Below, in pieces: positions 8,771 through 16,680 of a stretch of DNA of 64,000 nt. A program made the position numbers and the translations under genes. The notes beneath the pieces are model-generated. The model did not search any database. It was not told the DNA's origin and saw only the letters and a program-made list of their open reading frames with translations. The first letter of the stretch is position 1. The number at the start of each line of letters is the position of its first letter. The stretch is from Dyella sedimenti (lineage in GTDB: Bacteria > Pseudomonadota > Gammaproteobacteria > Xanthomonadales > Rhodanobacteraceae). Location of the stretch: positions 182,805 through 246,804 of the forward strand of contig NZ_JAKWJO010000007.1 in assembly GCF_022760995.1 (NCBI RefSeq). Reading direction: 5' to 3'.

Positions 8771-8827
8771 GAGCCTGTTCAAAGTCTCCCTGCCGGCGAT
8801 GAGCAAGTGTGCACGGACTTCCTTGGC

Positions 8828-8851
8828 TCCTCCTCCTGCGCGCAGGGAGAG
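8828..8851. repeat. Imperfect CTGC/GCAG hairpin repeat, copy A
   Basis: A GC-rich imperfect inverted repeat (core CCTGCGCGCAGG) just downstream of the NtrC-type gene. The interval starts after the stop with GAGCCTGTTCAAAGTCTCCC, a sequence related to that at 26334. Related elements occur at 26419, 49562 and 60452, always between genes. It could be an attenuator or a REP-like element. Confidence 0.5.
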
Positions 8852-8863
8852 GCTCGAAGATCG

Positions 8864-9055
8864 CTAGCACCACATCGCCACGCGGCGCTCGGTGCCGGGA
8901 TCGCGGACGGCCTCGGGAAGGTCCAGGTATTCCGGTTCGATGCAGGGCTCGTTGCCCGGCAGCGGCAGGCGCTGGATAGGCTCGCGCCTCTTTCCGGTGG
9001 CCGGCGGCGGGTAGCGCACCGGATCTTTCCCGGCATCGCGGGGTTTGGCATGCAT
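8864..9055 (-). CDS. Small hypothetical protein (63 aa)
   Basis: A short frame starting at the ATG at 9055 with GGAAG 6 nt upstream, ending in ERRVAMWC. It is rich in Pro, Glu and Arg (KRREPIQRLPLPGNEP) and has no signal peptide or hydrophobic segment. It lies 2 nt downstream of the lipoprotein gene on the same strand, so the two may form an operon. No family is recognised, and coding status is moderately supported by spacing only. Confidence 0.4.
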   Translation of the reverse strand: MHAKPRDAGKDPVRYPPPATGKRREPIQRLPLPGNEPCIEPEYLDLPEAVRDPGTERRVAMWC

Positions 9056-9057
9056 GG

Positions 9058-9291
9058 TCAGCTTCCGCTGGTATGGCTGGATGGCGGCGTGTTGGCCGTC
9101 GTCGCCGGCGCCGGGCTGGTGGTGGTCGATGCCGGTGGCGGGTTGTTGGCGGGCGCATAGGGACTCGGTGCGGTACCCGAAGGGGCCGCGTGCGTGCCGG
9201 GCTCCGCCTGGTCCCGGTCGCGCCCCTGACATCCCGCGAGGACCCCGGCAACGAGCAGACCAAGTGAGATGACGACCAGATAACGACTCAT
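9058..9291 (-). CDS. Small lipoprotein
   Basis: A 77-residue predicted lipoprotein. The signal sequence MSRYLVVISLGLLVAGVLAGC ends in a lipobox (L-A-G-C) with Cys21 as the lipidation site. The mature part is low-complexity, rich in Pro, Thr, Ala and Ser, and probably disordered. The ATG at 9291 is used because the hydrophobic segment follows immediately; an in-frame upstream extension to 9324 is polar. No function can be inferred. Confidence 0.65.
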   Translation of the reverse strand: MSRYLVVISLGLLVAGVLAGCQGRDRDQAEPGTHAAPSGTAPSPYAPANNPPPASTTTSPAPATTANTPPSSHTSGS

Positions 9292-9345
9292 AATGTCCTC
9301 CAAATCGGCCGACTCCCGACGCATCGCGCGGAGCCGCCGGGCTCG

Positions 9346-9531
9346 TCAACGATGCTTGTGGCTCTGCTCGCCCGCACGCACGTGTTGCTCGTGGCTGCCG
9401 CCACGGCTGCCCGCGCTCTTGCCTTCCTTGCCTTGGCCGCCATGGCTGGCCTTGCCGCCCTTGCTGGCGATCTCCCGCTGCTTCTCTTCGCTCATGGCGC
9501 CGAATCCACGTCTGCTGTGTTCGTTGGGCAT
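9346..9531 (-). CDS. KGG-repeat small stress protein
   Basis: A 61-residue hydrophilic protein with the KGG signature: RRGFGAMSEEKQREIASKGG, then GKEGKSAGSRGGSHEQHV and a His/Lys-rich end (EQSHKHR). The start at 9531 is favoured by GGAG placed several nt upstream; an ATG two codons earlier sits too close to it. It is the second of three paralogues (6416, 16307) and shares the SHEQHV-AG-QSHK ending with the copy at 16307. General-stress proteins of this type are small and unstructured; no catalytic role is known. Confidence 0.8.
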   Translation of the reverse strand: MPNEHSRRGFGAMSEEKQREIASKGGKASHGGQGKEGKSAGSRGGSHEQHVRAGEQSHKHR

Positions 9532-9727
9532 CTTCATTCTCCGTAGCTCAGGCATGCCGGGCGCAATGTCCCGACCCGGGGCCAGATTGCACAGGCCGCG
9601 CGCAAAGGGATGCGTAGTGGCCATCAACGGTCTCTTCCACAGGTTGCCGCCGTTCAGCGCAAATCTCGCGCACGGACGCGGCGAAAGGCCATGGCACGGG
9701 AAAGAATGCGAAGACGGATTTGCCGCC

Positions 9728-11290
9728 CTATGCGGCCGGCGGCCGGCATGCCTGGAAATGAAGCACGACCCTCGTGCCTTCCCCCGGAACGGAATGCAGC
9801 GTCACCTTGCCGCGCAGCTGCTGCATGAAGCCCTGGATCATCGATAGCCCAAGCCCCGTGCCCTGCCCTTGCGGCTTGGTGGTGAAGAACGGCTCGAATG
9901 CCCTGGCGACCATGTCGTGGGACATGCCGATGCCATCGTCCTCGACGGTCAGGCGGATCTCCTGCGCCTCCGTGCCGCGCCCCACGCCCCCGCTGGTGGA
10001 AATGCGCAGGCATCCCCCGTTGGGCATGGCATCGCGGCCATTGATGGCCAGGTTCAACAGAGCGGTTTCCAGCTGGGTGACATCGCACAGTATCCACAAG
10101 GGCATGGGAGCAAGGTCTATCCGCACGCTGACCCGCGAACCGACCGTGCGCTCCAGCAAGTCGGCCATCGCGGCCACATGGCGGTTAAGGTCGAGCGGCT
10201 GGGGGATCAGCGGCTGGCGCCGCGCGAAGGCGAGCAGGCGCTGGGTCAGGTGCCGGGCCCGGTCCACCGAGCGCATGGCGCTTTCCACATGATGTTCCGC
10301 CTTCGCCGTGTCGCCACGCTGCAGCTGCAGCGTGGCCACGTCGAGGCTGCCATAGATCGCCTGCAGGATATTGTTGAAATCGTGCGCCACGCCGCCGGTG
10401 AGCCGGCCCAGCGCATCGAGCTTCTGCGCCTGCAACAACTGCTCGCGTGTCGCTTCCAGCGCATCCTCGGTGGCGCGCTGTTCGCTGACGTCGCGGATGA
10501 GATAGGCAAAGCCATGCAGCATGCCGTTCTTGTCCCTGAGCGCGCGCATGGTGATCCGGGCCAGGAAGCGCTCCCCGTGCTTGCGCGGCAGATGGCGCTC
10601 GTCCTCGCAACTCCCCTGCTCGCTGGCCTTGCGCAGCATGCCGGCCGGGATGCCGGCCGCCTGGTCTCCCTCATGGAACAGGCATGCCACGGGCTTGCCC
10701 AACACGTCGTCGCCGGCGTAGCCCAGCATGCGCTGCGCACCGTCGTTCCAGTCCAGGATGCCGCCTTCCGCATCGAGCATGCAGATCGCATATTCCAGGG
10801 CGCCCTCGGCGAAAAGCCTGAAGCGCCGCTCGCTGGCCTCGAGCCTGGAAAGCGCCTCCCAGCGCTTGGTGATGTCGCGGGTAACCTTGGCGAAGCCGAT
10901 CAGGCGGCCATCGTCGTCGCGGATCGCGTCGATGGCGACCAGCGCGCGAAAACGGGTGCCGTCGCGCCGCACGCGCCAGGCTTCGTCGTTGTAGCGTCCC
11001 TCGCTGCGCGCGATGGACAGGGCGCGCTCGGGCATCCCCCGCCGGCGGTCCTCTTCCGTGTAGAACATGGAAAAATGCCGCCCAAGCACTTCTTCGGAGG
11101 CATAGCCCTTGATCTGCTGCGCCCCGCTGCTCCACAGGTTGATATATCCGTCAGGGTCGAGCATGTAGATGGCGTAGTCCACCACGGACTGCACCAGCAG
11201 GCGGAAACGATGCTCGACCGTTTCCGGCGAGGCCCGCGTCAAGCCTTCGCCGATCGCTTCGAGCCGGAGGGGCGAGGTCTCGTTCGTCAT
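9728..11290 (-). CDS. PAS-PAS sensor histidine kinase
   Basis: A 520-residue cytoplasmic kinase with no membrane segments. PAS1 (about 25-145) and PAS2 (about 155-275) each begin with a FRL/FRLF helix and contain W-GAQ motifs. They are followed by HisKA with GRLTGGVAHDFNNILQ (phospho-acceptor His303) and HATPase_c, including NLAINGRDAM (N box), the G1 motif VEDDGIGMS, and EPFFTTKPQGQGTGLGLSM. The start at 11290 (MTNETS) lies 11 nt after the stop of the receiver gene 11302-11670, so the two form an operon. It should phosphorylate that single-domain receiver. The layout closely matches the kinase at 12418, implying a duplicated module. Confidence 0.9.
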   Translation of the reverse strand: MTNETSPLRLEAIGEGLTRASPETVEHRFRLLVQSVVDYAIYMLDPDGYINLWSSGAQQIKGYASEEVLGRHFSMFYTEEDRRRGMPERALSIARSEGRYNDEAWRVRRDGTRFRALVAIDAIRDDDGRLIGFAKVTRDITKRWEALSRLEASERRFRLFAEGALEYAICMLDAEGGILDWNDGAQRMLGYAGDDVLGKPVACLFHEGDQAAGIPAGMLRKASEQGSCEDERHLPRKHGERFLARITMRALRDKNGMLHGFAYLIRDVSEQRATEDALEATREQLLQAQKLDALGRLTGGVAHDFNNILQAIYGSLDVATLQLQRGDTAKAEHHVESAMRSVDRARHLTQRLLAFARRQPLIPQPLDLNRHVAAMADLLERTVGSRVSVRIDLAPMPLWILCDVTQLETALLNLAINGRDAMPNGGCLRISTSGGVGRGTEAQEIRLTVEDDGIGMSHDMVARAFEPFFTTKPQGQGTGLGLSMIQGFMQQLRGKVTLHSVPGEGTRVVLHFQACRPPAA

Positions 11291-11301
11291 GTCTCGATGA
11301 C

Positions 11302-11670
11302 TCAGTGGGAGCATGCCCGATGGCAGGCCTCTCCCACGACCGACAGCAGGGTATGGCGGCCGTAGGGCTTTGCCAGGAAACGCATGTCCTCGTCGAGCGG
11401 CGTATCGGCCCACCCGAGGTCGCCGGAAACCACGACGATGGAGGCCCGGGTGCCGCGGGCCTTCAATTGGTGGGCCAGCTCGATGCCGTTGGGCGCCTCA
11501 TGCAGGTTGACGTCGGTGAACACGACGTCGATATCGCTCCTGCCGTCGGCGATCTGCAATGCCTGCTCCGCGCTGTGCGCGGCAATCACTTCATAGCCTG
11601 CATCCTCGAGAAGGAGGCAGGTGACTTCCATCACGTTCGTATCGTCCTCGACCACCAGCACCACGTTCAC
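11302..11670 (-). CDS. Single-domain response regulator
   Basis: A 122-residue stand-alone receiver: acidic pocket E8-D9-D10, phospho-acceptor D53 (VVFTDVNL), S82 in VVVSGDLG and K101 in FLAKPYG. There is no DNA-binding or enzymatic output domain. It is the first gene of an operon with the PAS-PAS kinase at 9728. It resembles the receiver at 11989 (shared VSGD and KPYG motifs). Such receivers usually act by protein contact or in a phosphorelay. Confidence 0.9.
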   Translation of the reverse strand: MNVVLVVEDDTNVMEVTCLLLEDAGYEVIAAHSAEQALQIADGRSDIDVVFTDVNLHEAPNGIELAHQLKARGTRASIVVVSGDLGWADTPLDEDMRFLAKPYGRHTLLSVVGEACHRACSH

Positions 11671-11988
11671 TCGGACTCCCCCAAGAGCCTATGGCAACCG
11701 TATCCAGTGAACCGCATGCCAGGTATGCGCACCGTGATCACGATGGGCTGAGACAGACGGCAGCCGATTCGACGAGCTAGACATGGCGGCGTGGCCCAAG
11801 GTCGATTCATCCCCATGCCACCACGGCAAGGCGTTACCGGGCATGAACGAGGCCAACGCGTTTTACGTGGGCTGTGCGGCTTGCATTCATTCTGCGATGC
11901 AACGCATGGCATTCACGCGCCGCACACGCCGCTGTGACCGCTTGAACACGACACGAGGACGAAGGTCGGGGGCTAGAAGGAGAATTCC
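11671..11988. other. Divergent intergenic region between two two-component modules
   Basis: This 318-nt interval separates the two oppositely oriented receiver genes and must hold both promoters. I could not pick out convincing -35/-10 or -24/-12 elements, and no reading frame in it looks coding. Nothing else was seen. Confidence 0.5.
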
Positions 11989-12372
11989 ATGGGTGCAGTA
12001 CTGGTGGTTGATGATGAAGCAACCATTCTCGATGCCACGACTGCCTTGCTCGGAGCCTGCGGCTACGAGACGTTCCCAGCCCGCACCAGCGAGGACGCCA
12101 TCAGGATCCTCACGCTGCGCCCCGACATCGACATCATCCTCTCCGACATCGCGCTTGCCCACGGCGACAGCGGCGTCCTGCTCGCCCGGCGCCTGGCCCA
12201 TTCCGCCTGGCCCGGCACCTTCATCCTCGTTTCCGGGGACCCCGACGCGATAGCGCAGGCAACGGACCGCCCCCGGCGCTCGCTGCTGCTCAGCAAGCCC
12301 TATGGCCGCAAGGATCTCCTCAAGGCGCTGGAATCGGCGTCGCAGATGAACCGGACGACACTCCATGTATGA
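11989..12372 (+). CDS. Single-domain response regulator
   Basis: A 127-residue stand-alone receiver with D8-D9, phospho-acceptor D53 (IILSDIAL), S82 in LVSGDPD and K103 in LLSKPYG. No output domain. It is followed 45 nt later by the hybrid PAS kinase at 12418, so the two are probably cotranscribed. Sequence pattern and gene order mirror the divergent pair 11302/9728. AAGGAG lies about 8 nt upstream of the ATG. Confidence 0.88.
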   Translation: MGAVLVVDDEATILDATTALLGACGYETFPARTSEDAIRILTLRPDIDIILSDIALAHGDSGVLLARRLAHSAWPGTFILVSGDPDAIAQATDRPRRSLLLSKPYGRKDLLKALESASQMNRTTLHV

Positions 12373-12417
12373 CTTTCCCAAACGGGAAGCACGGCCCGGA
12401 TTCCTGGGAAGAAGTCC

Positions 12418-14337
12418 ATGACAAACGGCGAGTCTCCTGCTCCATGGCGCGGCGTAGGAGACTGTGCGATCTATCTCCTCAATCGCCGCGGCCGCATCGT
12501 GGCGTGCAACTACGAGGGCGTCATCACCCATCCGCATCGCGCCGAAGACCTGCTGGGGCGCGAATTCCTTGCGCTGTACGCCACCGATGCCGAGAGCGGC
12601 CAGGCCATCCGGGATGCCTTGCGCCGCGTGTCGTCGGGAGCCAGGCATATCCAGAAGGAGATGCCGCTGCGACGACGGGGCGGCCAGCGCTTCCATGCGC
12701 TTGTTTCGGTGGATGCCCTGCGCTCGACCGATGAGGGAGTGAAGGGCTTCGTCGTCATCATCTGCGACAGGAGCGACCGCAAGGGTGCGGAGGACCGGCT
12801 GCGCGAAAGCGAACGGCGCTTCCGCCTGCTGGTCAAGAGCGTCGCCGACCACGCCATCTGCATGCTGGGCCAGGACGGCACCATCCTCGACTGGAACCTC
12901 GGCGCCCAGCGCATGACCGGATTCGGCGCCAGCCACATCACCGGCCAGCACTACCGCATTTTCTTCCATCCGCACGACCGCGCCCGCGAGCAGCCCGAGC
13001 GGCTGCTGCGACGGGCGGCGCAAAACGGTCAGGTCGAGTACGAATGCGATCTCGCACGCGTCGACGGTCAGCAGTTTCCCGCCTGCCTCACGCTGGAATC
13101 CGTGCAGAACAACGACGGCAGCCTGCTGGGCTTCGCCTGCATCATCCGCGACATCACCGAACAGCGCCTGGCGGAACAGCGGCTTCGCGAGGCGCGCGAG
13201 CAGATCGCTCATAGCCAGAAAGTGGAGGCCATCGGCCAGCTCACGGGCGGCATCGCGCATGATTTCAACAACAGTCTCCAGGGCATCATCAGCTCGCTCG
13301 AGATGGCCATGGTTTTCCTGGAGGACTCGCCGAACGAACAGGCCAGGCACTACGTCCAGGTCTCCCAGGAGGCGGCCATGCGCGCGGGCGGCCTGACCCA
13401 GCGACTGCTCGGGCTCGCGCGGCGGCAGGCGCCGACCAACCATCGCACCGACGTCGGCCCGCTGCTCTGGTCGATGCGCGACGTGCTGGCCCGCCTCTTG
13501 AGCGACGGCATCACGCTGGAGGTCCAGGTGGAGGACGACCTGCCGCCGCTCGCCTGCGACGGCGGCCAGTTGGAAAGCGCCATACTCAACCTGGCGATCA
13601 ACGCGCGCGACGCCATGGGCGGCAATGGCTACCTGCTCCTGTGCGGATGCCTTGACCCGCGCGAGGACGCGGCACAGGACGATCCACCGAACCGGCAGTA
13701 CGTGGAAATCAGCGTGGCCGACAACGGCCAGGGGATGGACGAGGAAACCCTGCGGCGCGCCTGCGAACCGTTCTTCACCACCAAGGCGAAAAACCAGGGC
13801 ACGGGCCTGGGCTTGGCCATGGTGTCCGGCTTCGTGGCGCAGCATGGGGGCAAGGTGGCCATGCAGAGCAAGCCGGGATGCGGCACGGTGGTGTCCCTCG
13901 TCCTGCCCTGCAGCGGGGCCGGGGCGAGCGCGCCCACCGAAGAACCCAACCTGCCGGAGCCCGACCTCGCGGGCTTCCGCGTGCTGGTCGTGGAAAACGA
14001 CCATGCCGTGCGTGCCTCGATCAGTGCGCGCCTCAACCAGCTGGGCTGCCAGGTCTTCGAGGCGACGACGGGGCGCGAAGCGCTGCTTACCTTCGCCGCC
14101 TGCCCTTCCTGGGATCTGCTGCTGTCGGACATCGACCTGCCCGAACTCGACGGCTACGAACTCTGCCGCGAAGCCCGCCGCCAGTTCCCCCGCCTGCGCG
14201 TGATCCTGATGACCGGCTACGTCGACAGCGAATTGCTCCGCCATGAATTCACCGACCGCTATACCGAAAGCCTGCTCAAACCTTTCGACATGGGCGCCCT
14301 GCTTACCAAGCTCCGGCTGCTGATGGGCGTCACCTAG
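12418..14337 (+). CDS. Hybrid PAS-PAS sensor histidine kinase with C-terminal receiver
   Basis: A 639-residue soluble hybrid kinase. PAS1 (about 10-120) is shorter and more divergent; PAS2 (about 130-250) keeps DWNLGAQRMTGFG. HisKA carries QLTGGIAHDFNNSLQGI with His281. HATPase_c has NLAINARDAM, VADNGQGMD and EPFFTTKAKNQGTGLGLAM. A receiver follows from about 520, with DLLLSDIDLPELDG (phospho-acceptor Asp) and SLLKPFD (Lys). The partner receiver gene lies just upstream. The architecture matches the kinase at 9728 apart from the extra receiver, which could make a His-Asp-His-Asp type relay or self-limit output. Its stop overlaps the convergent glycosylase gene by 8 nt. Confidence 0.9.
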   Translation: MTNGESPAPWRGVGDCAIYLLNRRGRIVACNYEGVITHPHRAEDLLGREFLALYATDAESGQAIRDALRRVSSGARHIQKEMPLRRRGGQRFHALVSVDALRSTDEGVKGFVVIICDRSDRKGAEDRLRESERRFRLLVKSVADHAICMLGQDGTILDWNLGAQRMTGFGASHITGQHYRIFFHPHDRAREQPERLLRRAAQNGQVEYECDLARVDGQQFPACLTLESVQNNDGSLLGFACIIRDITEQRLAEQRLREAREQIAHSQKVEAIGQLTGGIAHDFNNSLQGIISSLEMAMVFLEDSPNEQARHYVQVSQEAAMRAGGLTQRLLGLARRQAPTNHRTDVGPLLWSMRDVLARLLSDGITLEVQVEDDLPPLACDGGQLESAILNLAINARDAMGGNGYLLLCGCLDPREDAAQDDPPNRQYVEISVADNGQGMDEETLRRACEPFFTTKAKNQGTGLGLAMVSGFVAQHGGKVAMQSKPGCGTVVSLVLPCSGAGASAPTEEPNLPEPDLAGFRVLVVENDHAVRASISARLNQLGCQVFEATTGREALLTFAACPSWDLLLSDIDLPELDGYELCREARRQFPRLRVILMTGYVDSELLRHEFTDRYTESLLKPFDMGALLTKLRLLMGVT

Positions 14338-14980
14338 CGGGACCGGCGGCGAATCGCTGGAGGTCGCCGGTCAGTTCGGCCAGGCGTCGCTCGCGCTCGC
14401 CGGGGCTGCGCAGGATGGCCGAGGGGTGCCAGGTCGCCATGCCCCACACGCCGCCAGGCAAGGGGAGCCACTGGCCATGCTGCGCCGTCAGGCGGAATGC
14501 CGGCCCGAATGCCGCCTTGGCCGCCATGGCGCCCAGGGCGAGCACGCGCGTGGGCCGCACTTCCCGCAACTCGGCGGCCAGCCATTGGCGGCAGATGGCC
14601 TGTTCCCTCGCATTCGCGCGCTGGTTCAACCGGCGCTTGCCGTGCAGCCCGAACTTGAAATGCTTGACCGCGTTGGTGACATACAGCTGCCCGCGATCGA
14701 GACCCGCCGCCGCCAAGGCGCGATCGAGCAGCGCGCCTGCCGGCCCCACGAAGGGCTTGCCCGCCAGATCCTCCCGATCGCCCGGCTGTTCGCCGACCAG
14801 CATCATGTCCGCGTCCGGCGCGCCTACGCCGAACACCGTCCGGGTCGCCTGCTGCCACAGCGGGCACGCGCGGCATCGTCCCGCCTTGCGGCGGAGCGAG
14901 GCCAGCGTGCCCGCGGGCGCGGGCATCGCGGGAGGCAACGCGAGCGGATAGGTCCAACCGGTTTCTCGCCTTGCAGCCAT
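14330..14980 (-). CDS. UdgX-like uracil-DNA glycosylase with altered cross-linking loop
   Basis: A 216-residue member of the uracil-DNA glycosylase superfamily, family 4/UdgX type. The uracil-pocket motif GEQPGDRED sits at 63-71 followed by KPFVGPAG, and the second motif WHPSAI at 184-189. C36, C39 and C130 are candidate Fe-S ligands. The UdgX-specific loop is present after TNAVKHFKF as GKRRLNQRAN (114-123). In characterised UdgX the corresponding loop reads KRRIH and its His forms a covalent bond with DNA at the uracil site; here that position is Asn119 (AAC codon). GGAG lies 8 nt before the ATG at 14980. It may therefore be a hydrolytic glycosylase or an inactive variant. Confidence 0.85.
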   Translation of the reverse strand: MAARRETGWTYPLALPPAMPAPAGTLASLRRKAGRCRACPLWQQATRTVFGVGAPDADMMLVGEQPGDREDLAGKPFVGPAGALLDRALAAAGLDRGQLYVTNAVKHFKFGLHGKRRLNQRANAREQAICRQWLAAELREVRPTRVLALGAMAAKAAFGPAFRLTAQHGQWLPLPGGVWGMATWHPSAILRSPGERERRLAELTGDLQRFAAGPAR

Positions 14981-15118
14981 GGCGCGACTCCTCGATGAGG
15001 GCACTCTCGCCGACATGCCATCACGCATGCGAGCGCCGTACCGGCACTGCCGGGCCGTCGGCACCGCCGCAACGGCATCGCCATCGGCGAGACCAGTCGG
15101 TCCGCCGCGTCCGCTGCC

Positions 15119-16048
15119 CTATCCCGCAGGGCCGCCCATCACCGGCAGGATCGCTCCGGAGACATAGCTGGCGCAGCTCGGCGCGGCGAGGAATACATAG
15201 GCCGGCGCCACTTCCTCCGGCTGGGCCGGGCGCCCCATCGCGCTGGACTGGCCGAAGCCCGGCACTTGCTCCGCCTCCCGGTCGGCCGGGTTGAGCGGTG
15301 TCCATACCGGCCCGGGAGCGACGGCATTCACGCGGATGCCGCGATCGGCCAATTGGCTGGCGAGCGATTGCGTAAAGGCATGGATGGCGCCCTTGGTCGC
15401 CGCATAGTCGAGCAGCTTGGCGCTACCGAGGAAGCCGGTTTCCGAGCCGGTATTGATGATGCTGCCCCCTTCGCCGAGATAGGGCATCGCCGATCTCGCC
15501 ATGTGGAAATAGCCGTAGAGGTTGGTGCGTATGGTGAGATCGAGCCGTTCGTCGGTCAGTTCCTCGAGCGACTCGGCGTGCTGCTGGAATGCCGCGTTGT
15601 TGACCAGGACATCGAGATGGCCGAAGTGCTCCACCGTCTTGGCCACGGCCTCGTCGCAGAACATGGCGTCCCTCACGTCGCCTTCCAGGAGCAGGCATTC
15701 GCGACCTTCGTCCGCGACCGCGCGGCGCGTGGCCTCCGCGTCCGCCTGCTCGCTCAGGAAAACGATGGCCACGTCGGCGCCTTCGCGCGCGAACAGCACC
15801 GCCACCGCCCTGCCGATGCCGGAATCGCCGCCGGTAATCAGGGCGACCATGCCGTCGAGCTTGCCGCTTCCCACGTAGGCCGGCGCCCTGAAATGCGGCG
15901 CCGGGCGCAGCTGGGATTCCTCGCCCGGCTTGGCCATGTGCTGGGCGGGCAGCGGATTCTCCGGATACGTGCGCGCGCCTGCCTGCACGGCTTGCTTGCC
16001 GTCGCCCTTCGGCGCCGCCTGCTTCGTCTCGTCTTCGTTCGTCGCCAT
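15119..16048 (-). CDS. YghA-like short-chain dehydrogenase
   Basis: A 309-residue classical SDR oxidoreductase with the long N-terminal extension typical of the YghA/general-stress-39 subgroup (PENPLPAQHMAKPGEESQL). The NAD(P)-binding TGGDSGIG spans 72-79, NNAA 150-153, and the catalytic triad is S202, Y215 and K219. The C-terminus SYVSGAILPVMGG is the usual cofactor/tetramer segment. No signal peptide is seen, unlike the paralogue at 18546. The physiological substrate of this subgroup is not established; members are often stress-induced. It is a single gene. Confidence 0.9.
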   Translation of the reverse strand: MATNEDETKQAAPKGDGKQAVQAGARTYPENPLPAQHMAKPGEESQLRPAPHFRAPAYVGSGKLDGMVALITGGDSGIGRAVAVLFAREGADVAIVFLSEQADAEATRRAVADEGRECLLLEGDVRDAMFCDEAVAKTVEHFGHLDVLVNNAAFQQHAESLEELTDERLDLTIRTNLYGYFHMARSAMPYLGEGGSIINTGSETGFLGSAKLLDYAATKGAIHAFTQSLASQLADRGIRVNAVAPGPVWTPLNPADREAEQVPGFGQSSAMGRPAQPEEVAPAYVFLAAPSCASYVSGAILPVMGGPAG

Positions 16049-16306
16049 CGTCGTTCTCCGGCTGTCCTTTCGCGTCGGGGCCGATGCTGCGAACCCGCCG
16101 GTTCACGGCATGTCAAATCGGCGCCCGGCTTATGTCTGCCTTGCACAAGCGGACTCCAGCAGGTTCATGGACATCATCGGAACCTTGACAAGGATGGAAC
16201 GCATGGCTGACGCCGGCCACGAATAATCGAGCCCCTGCCTGGCGGAGGATGCGACGGCAGACGCATGGTTATGAATGATCCTTCGCCCACCTCTGGAACT
16301 CAGACT

Positions 16307-16510
16307 ATGGCCAATGAAACGAGCAATCGCGGTTTTGCATCGATGGATCCCGACAAGCAGCATGACATCGCCTCCAAGGGCGGCAAGGCTGGTGGCGGCG
16401 ATCATGCTACCCATGAGCAACACGTCCAGGCCGGCAAGAAAGGCGGTGGCGACCACGCCTCGCACGAGCAGCACGTGAAGGCCGGGAAGCAGAGCCACAA
16501 GAACGGCTAG
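16307..16510 (+). CDS. KGG-repeat small stress protein with internal duplication
   Basis: A 67-residue hydrophilic protein: NRGFASMDPDKQHDIASKGG, then two near-identical units GGGDHATHEQHVQAGKK and GGGDHASHEQHVKAGKQ, ending SHKNG. The duplicated His-rich unit is also seen once at the end of the copy at 9346. The start at 16307 matches the usual MAN-type beginning of the family; an upstream in-frame ATG at 16265 would add 14 residues. A strong hairpin with a following pyrimidine tract lies 22 nt after the stop. Part of the stress cluster. Confidence 0.8.
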   Translation: MANETSNRGFASMDPDKQHDIASKGGKAGGGDHATHEQHVQAGKKGGGDHASHEQHVKAGKQSHKNG

Positions 16511-16532
16511 GCTGCTGGACGGCCAAACCAAC

Positions 16533-16560
16533 GGCATGCCGCGGTCACCCGCGGCATGCC
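16533..16560 (+). terminator. Probable intrinsic terminator after the KGG gene
   Basis: A perfect 12-bp inverted repeat (GGCATGCCGCGG / CCGCGGCATGCC) with a 4-nt loop, followed by TTCCCCTTTC. It sits 22 nt downstream of the KGG gene stop. The stem is strong; the T tract is interrupted by C, so termination efficiency is uncertain. Confidence 0.6.
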
Positions 16561-16629
16561 TTCCCCTTTCAGTACTGGGGCGCGGCGGCGGCGGGCATCA
16601 TGCCGCCGCCGCGGCCGTGCGTGTTCCAG

Positions 16630-16680
16630 GAGCCTGTCCGCGATCTCCCCGCGCGGCTACGGGAGATCGCGGACAGGCTC
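16630..16680 (-). terminator. 20-bp-stem hairpin abutting the hydrolase stop codon
   Basis: A perfect 20-bp inverted repeat with an 11-nt loop (arms 16630-16649 and 16661-16680; arm begins GAGCCTGTCCGCG). It abuts the TAA of the alpha/beta hydrolase gene at 16681-16683. There is no T tract on the minus side. It may be a terminator, an mRNA 3'-end stabiliser or a REP-type element; GAGCCTGT also opens the repeat after the stop at 8770. Confidence 0.6.

Noticed and set aside
11887..14244. A 785-codon minus-strand frame opposite the hybrid kinase
   Set aside because: Antisense shadow of a gene with complete kinase motifs; composition is typical of reverse-frame translation.
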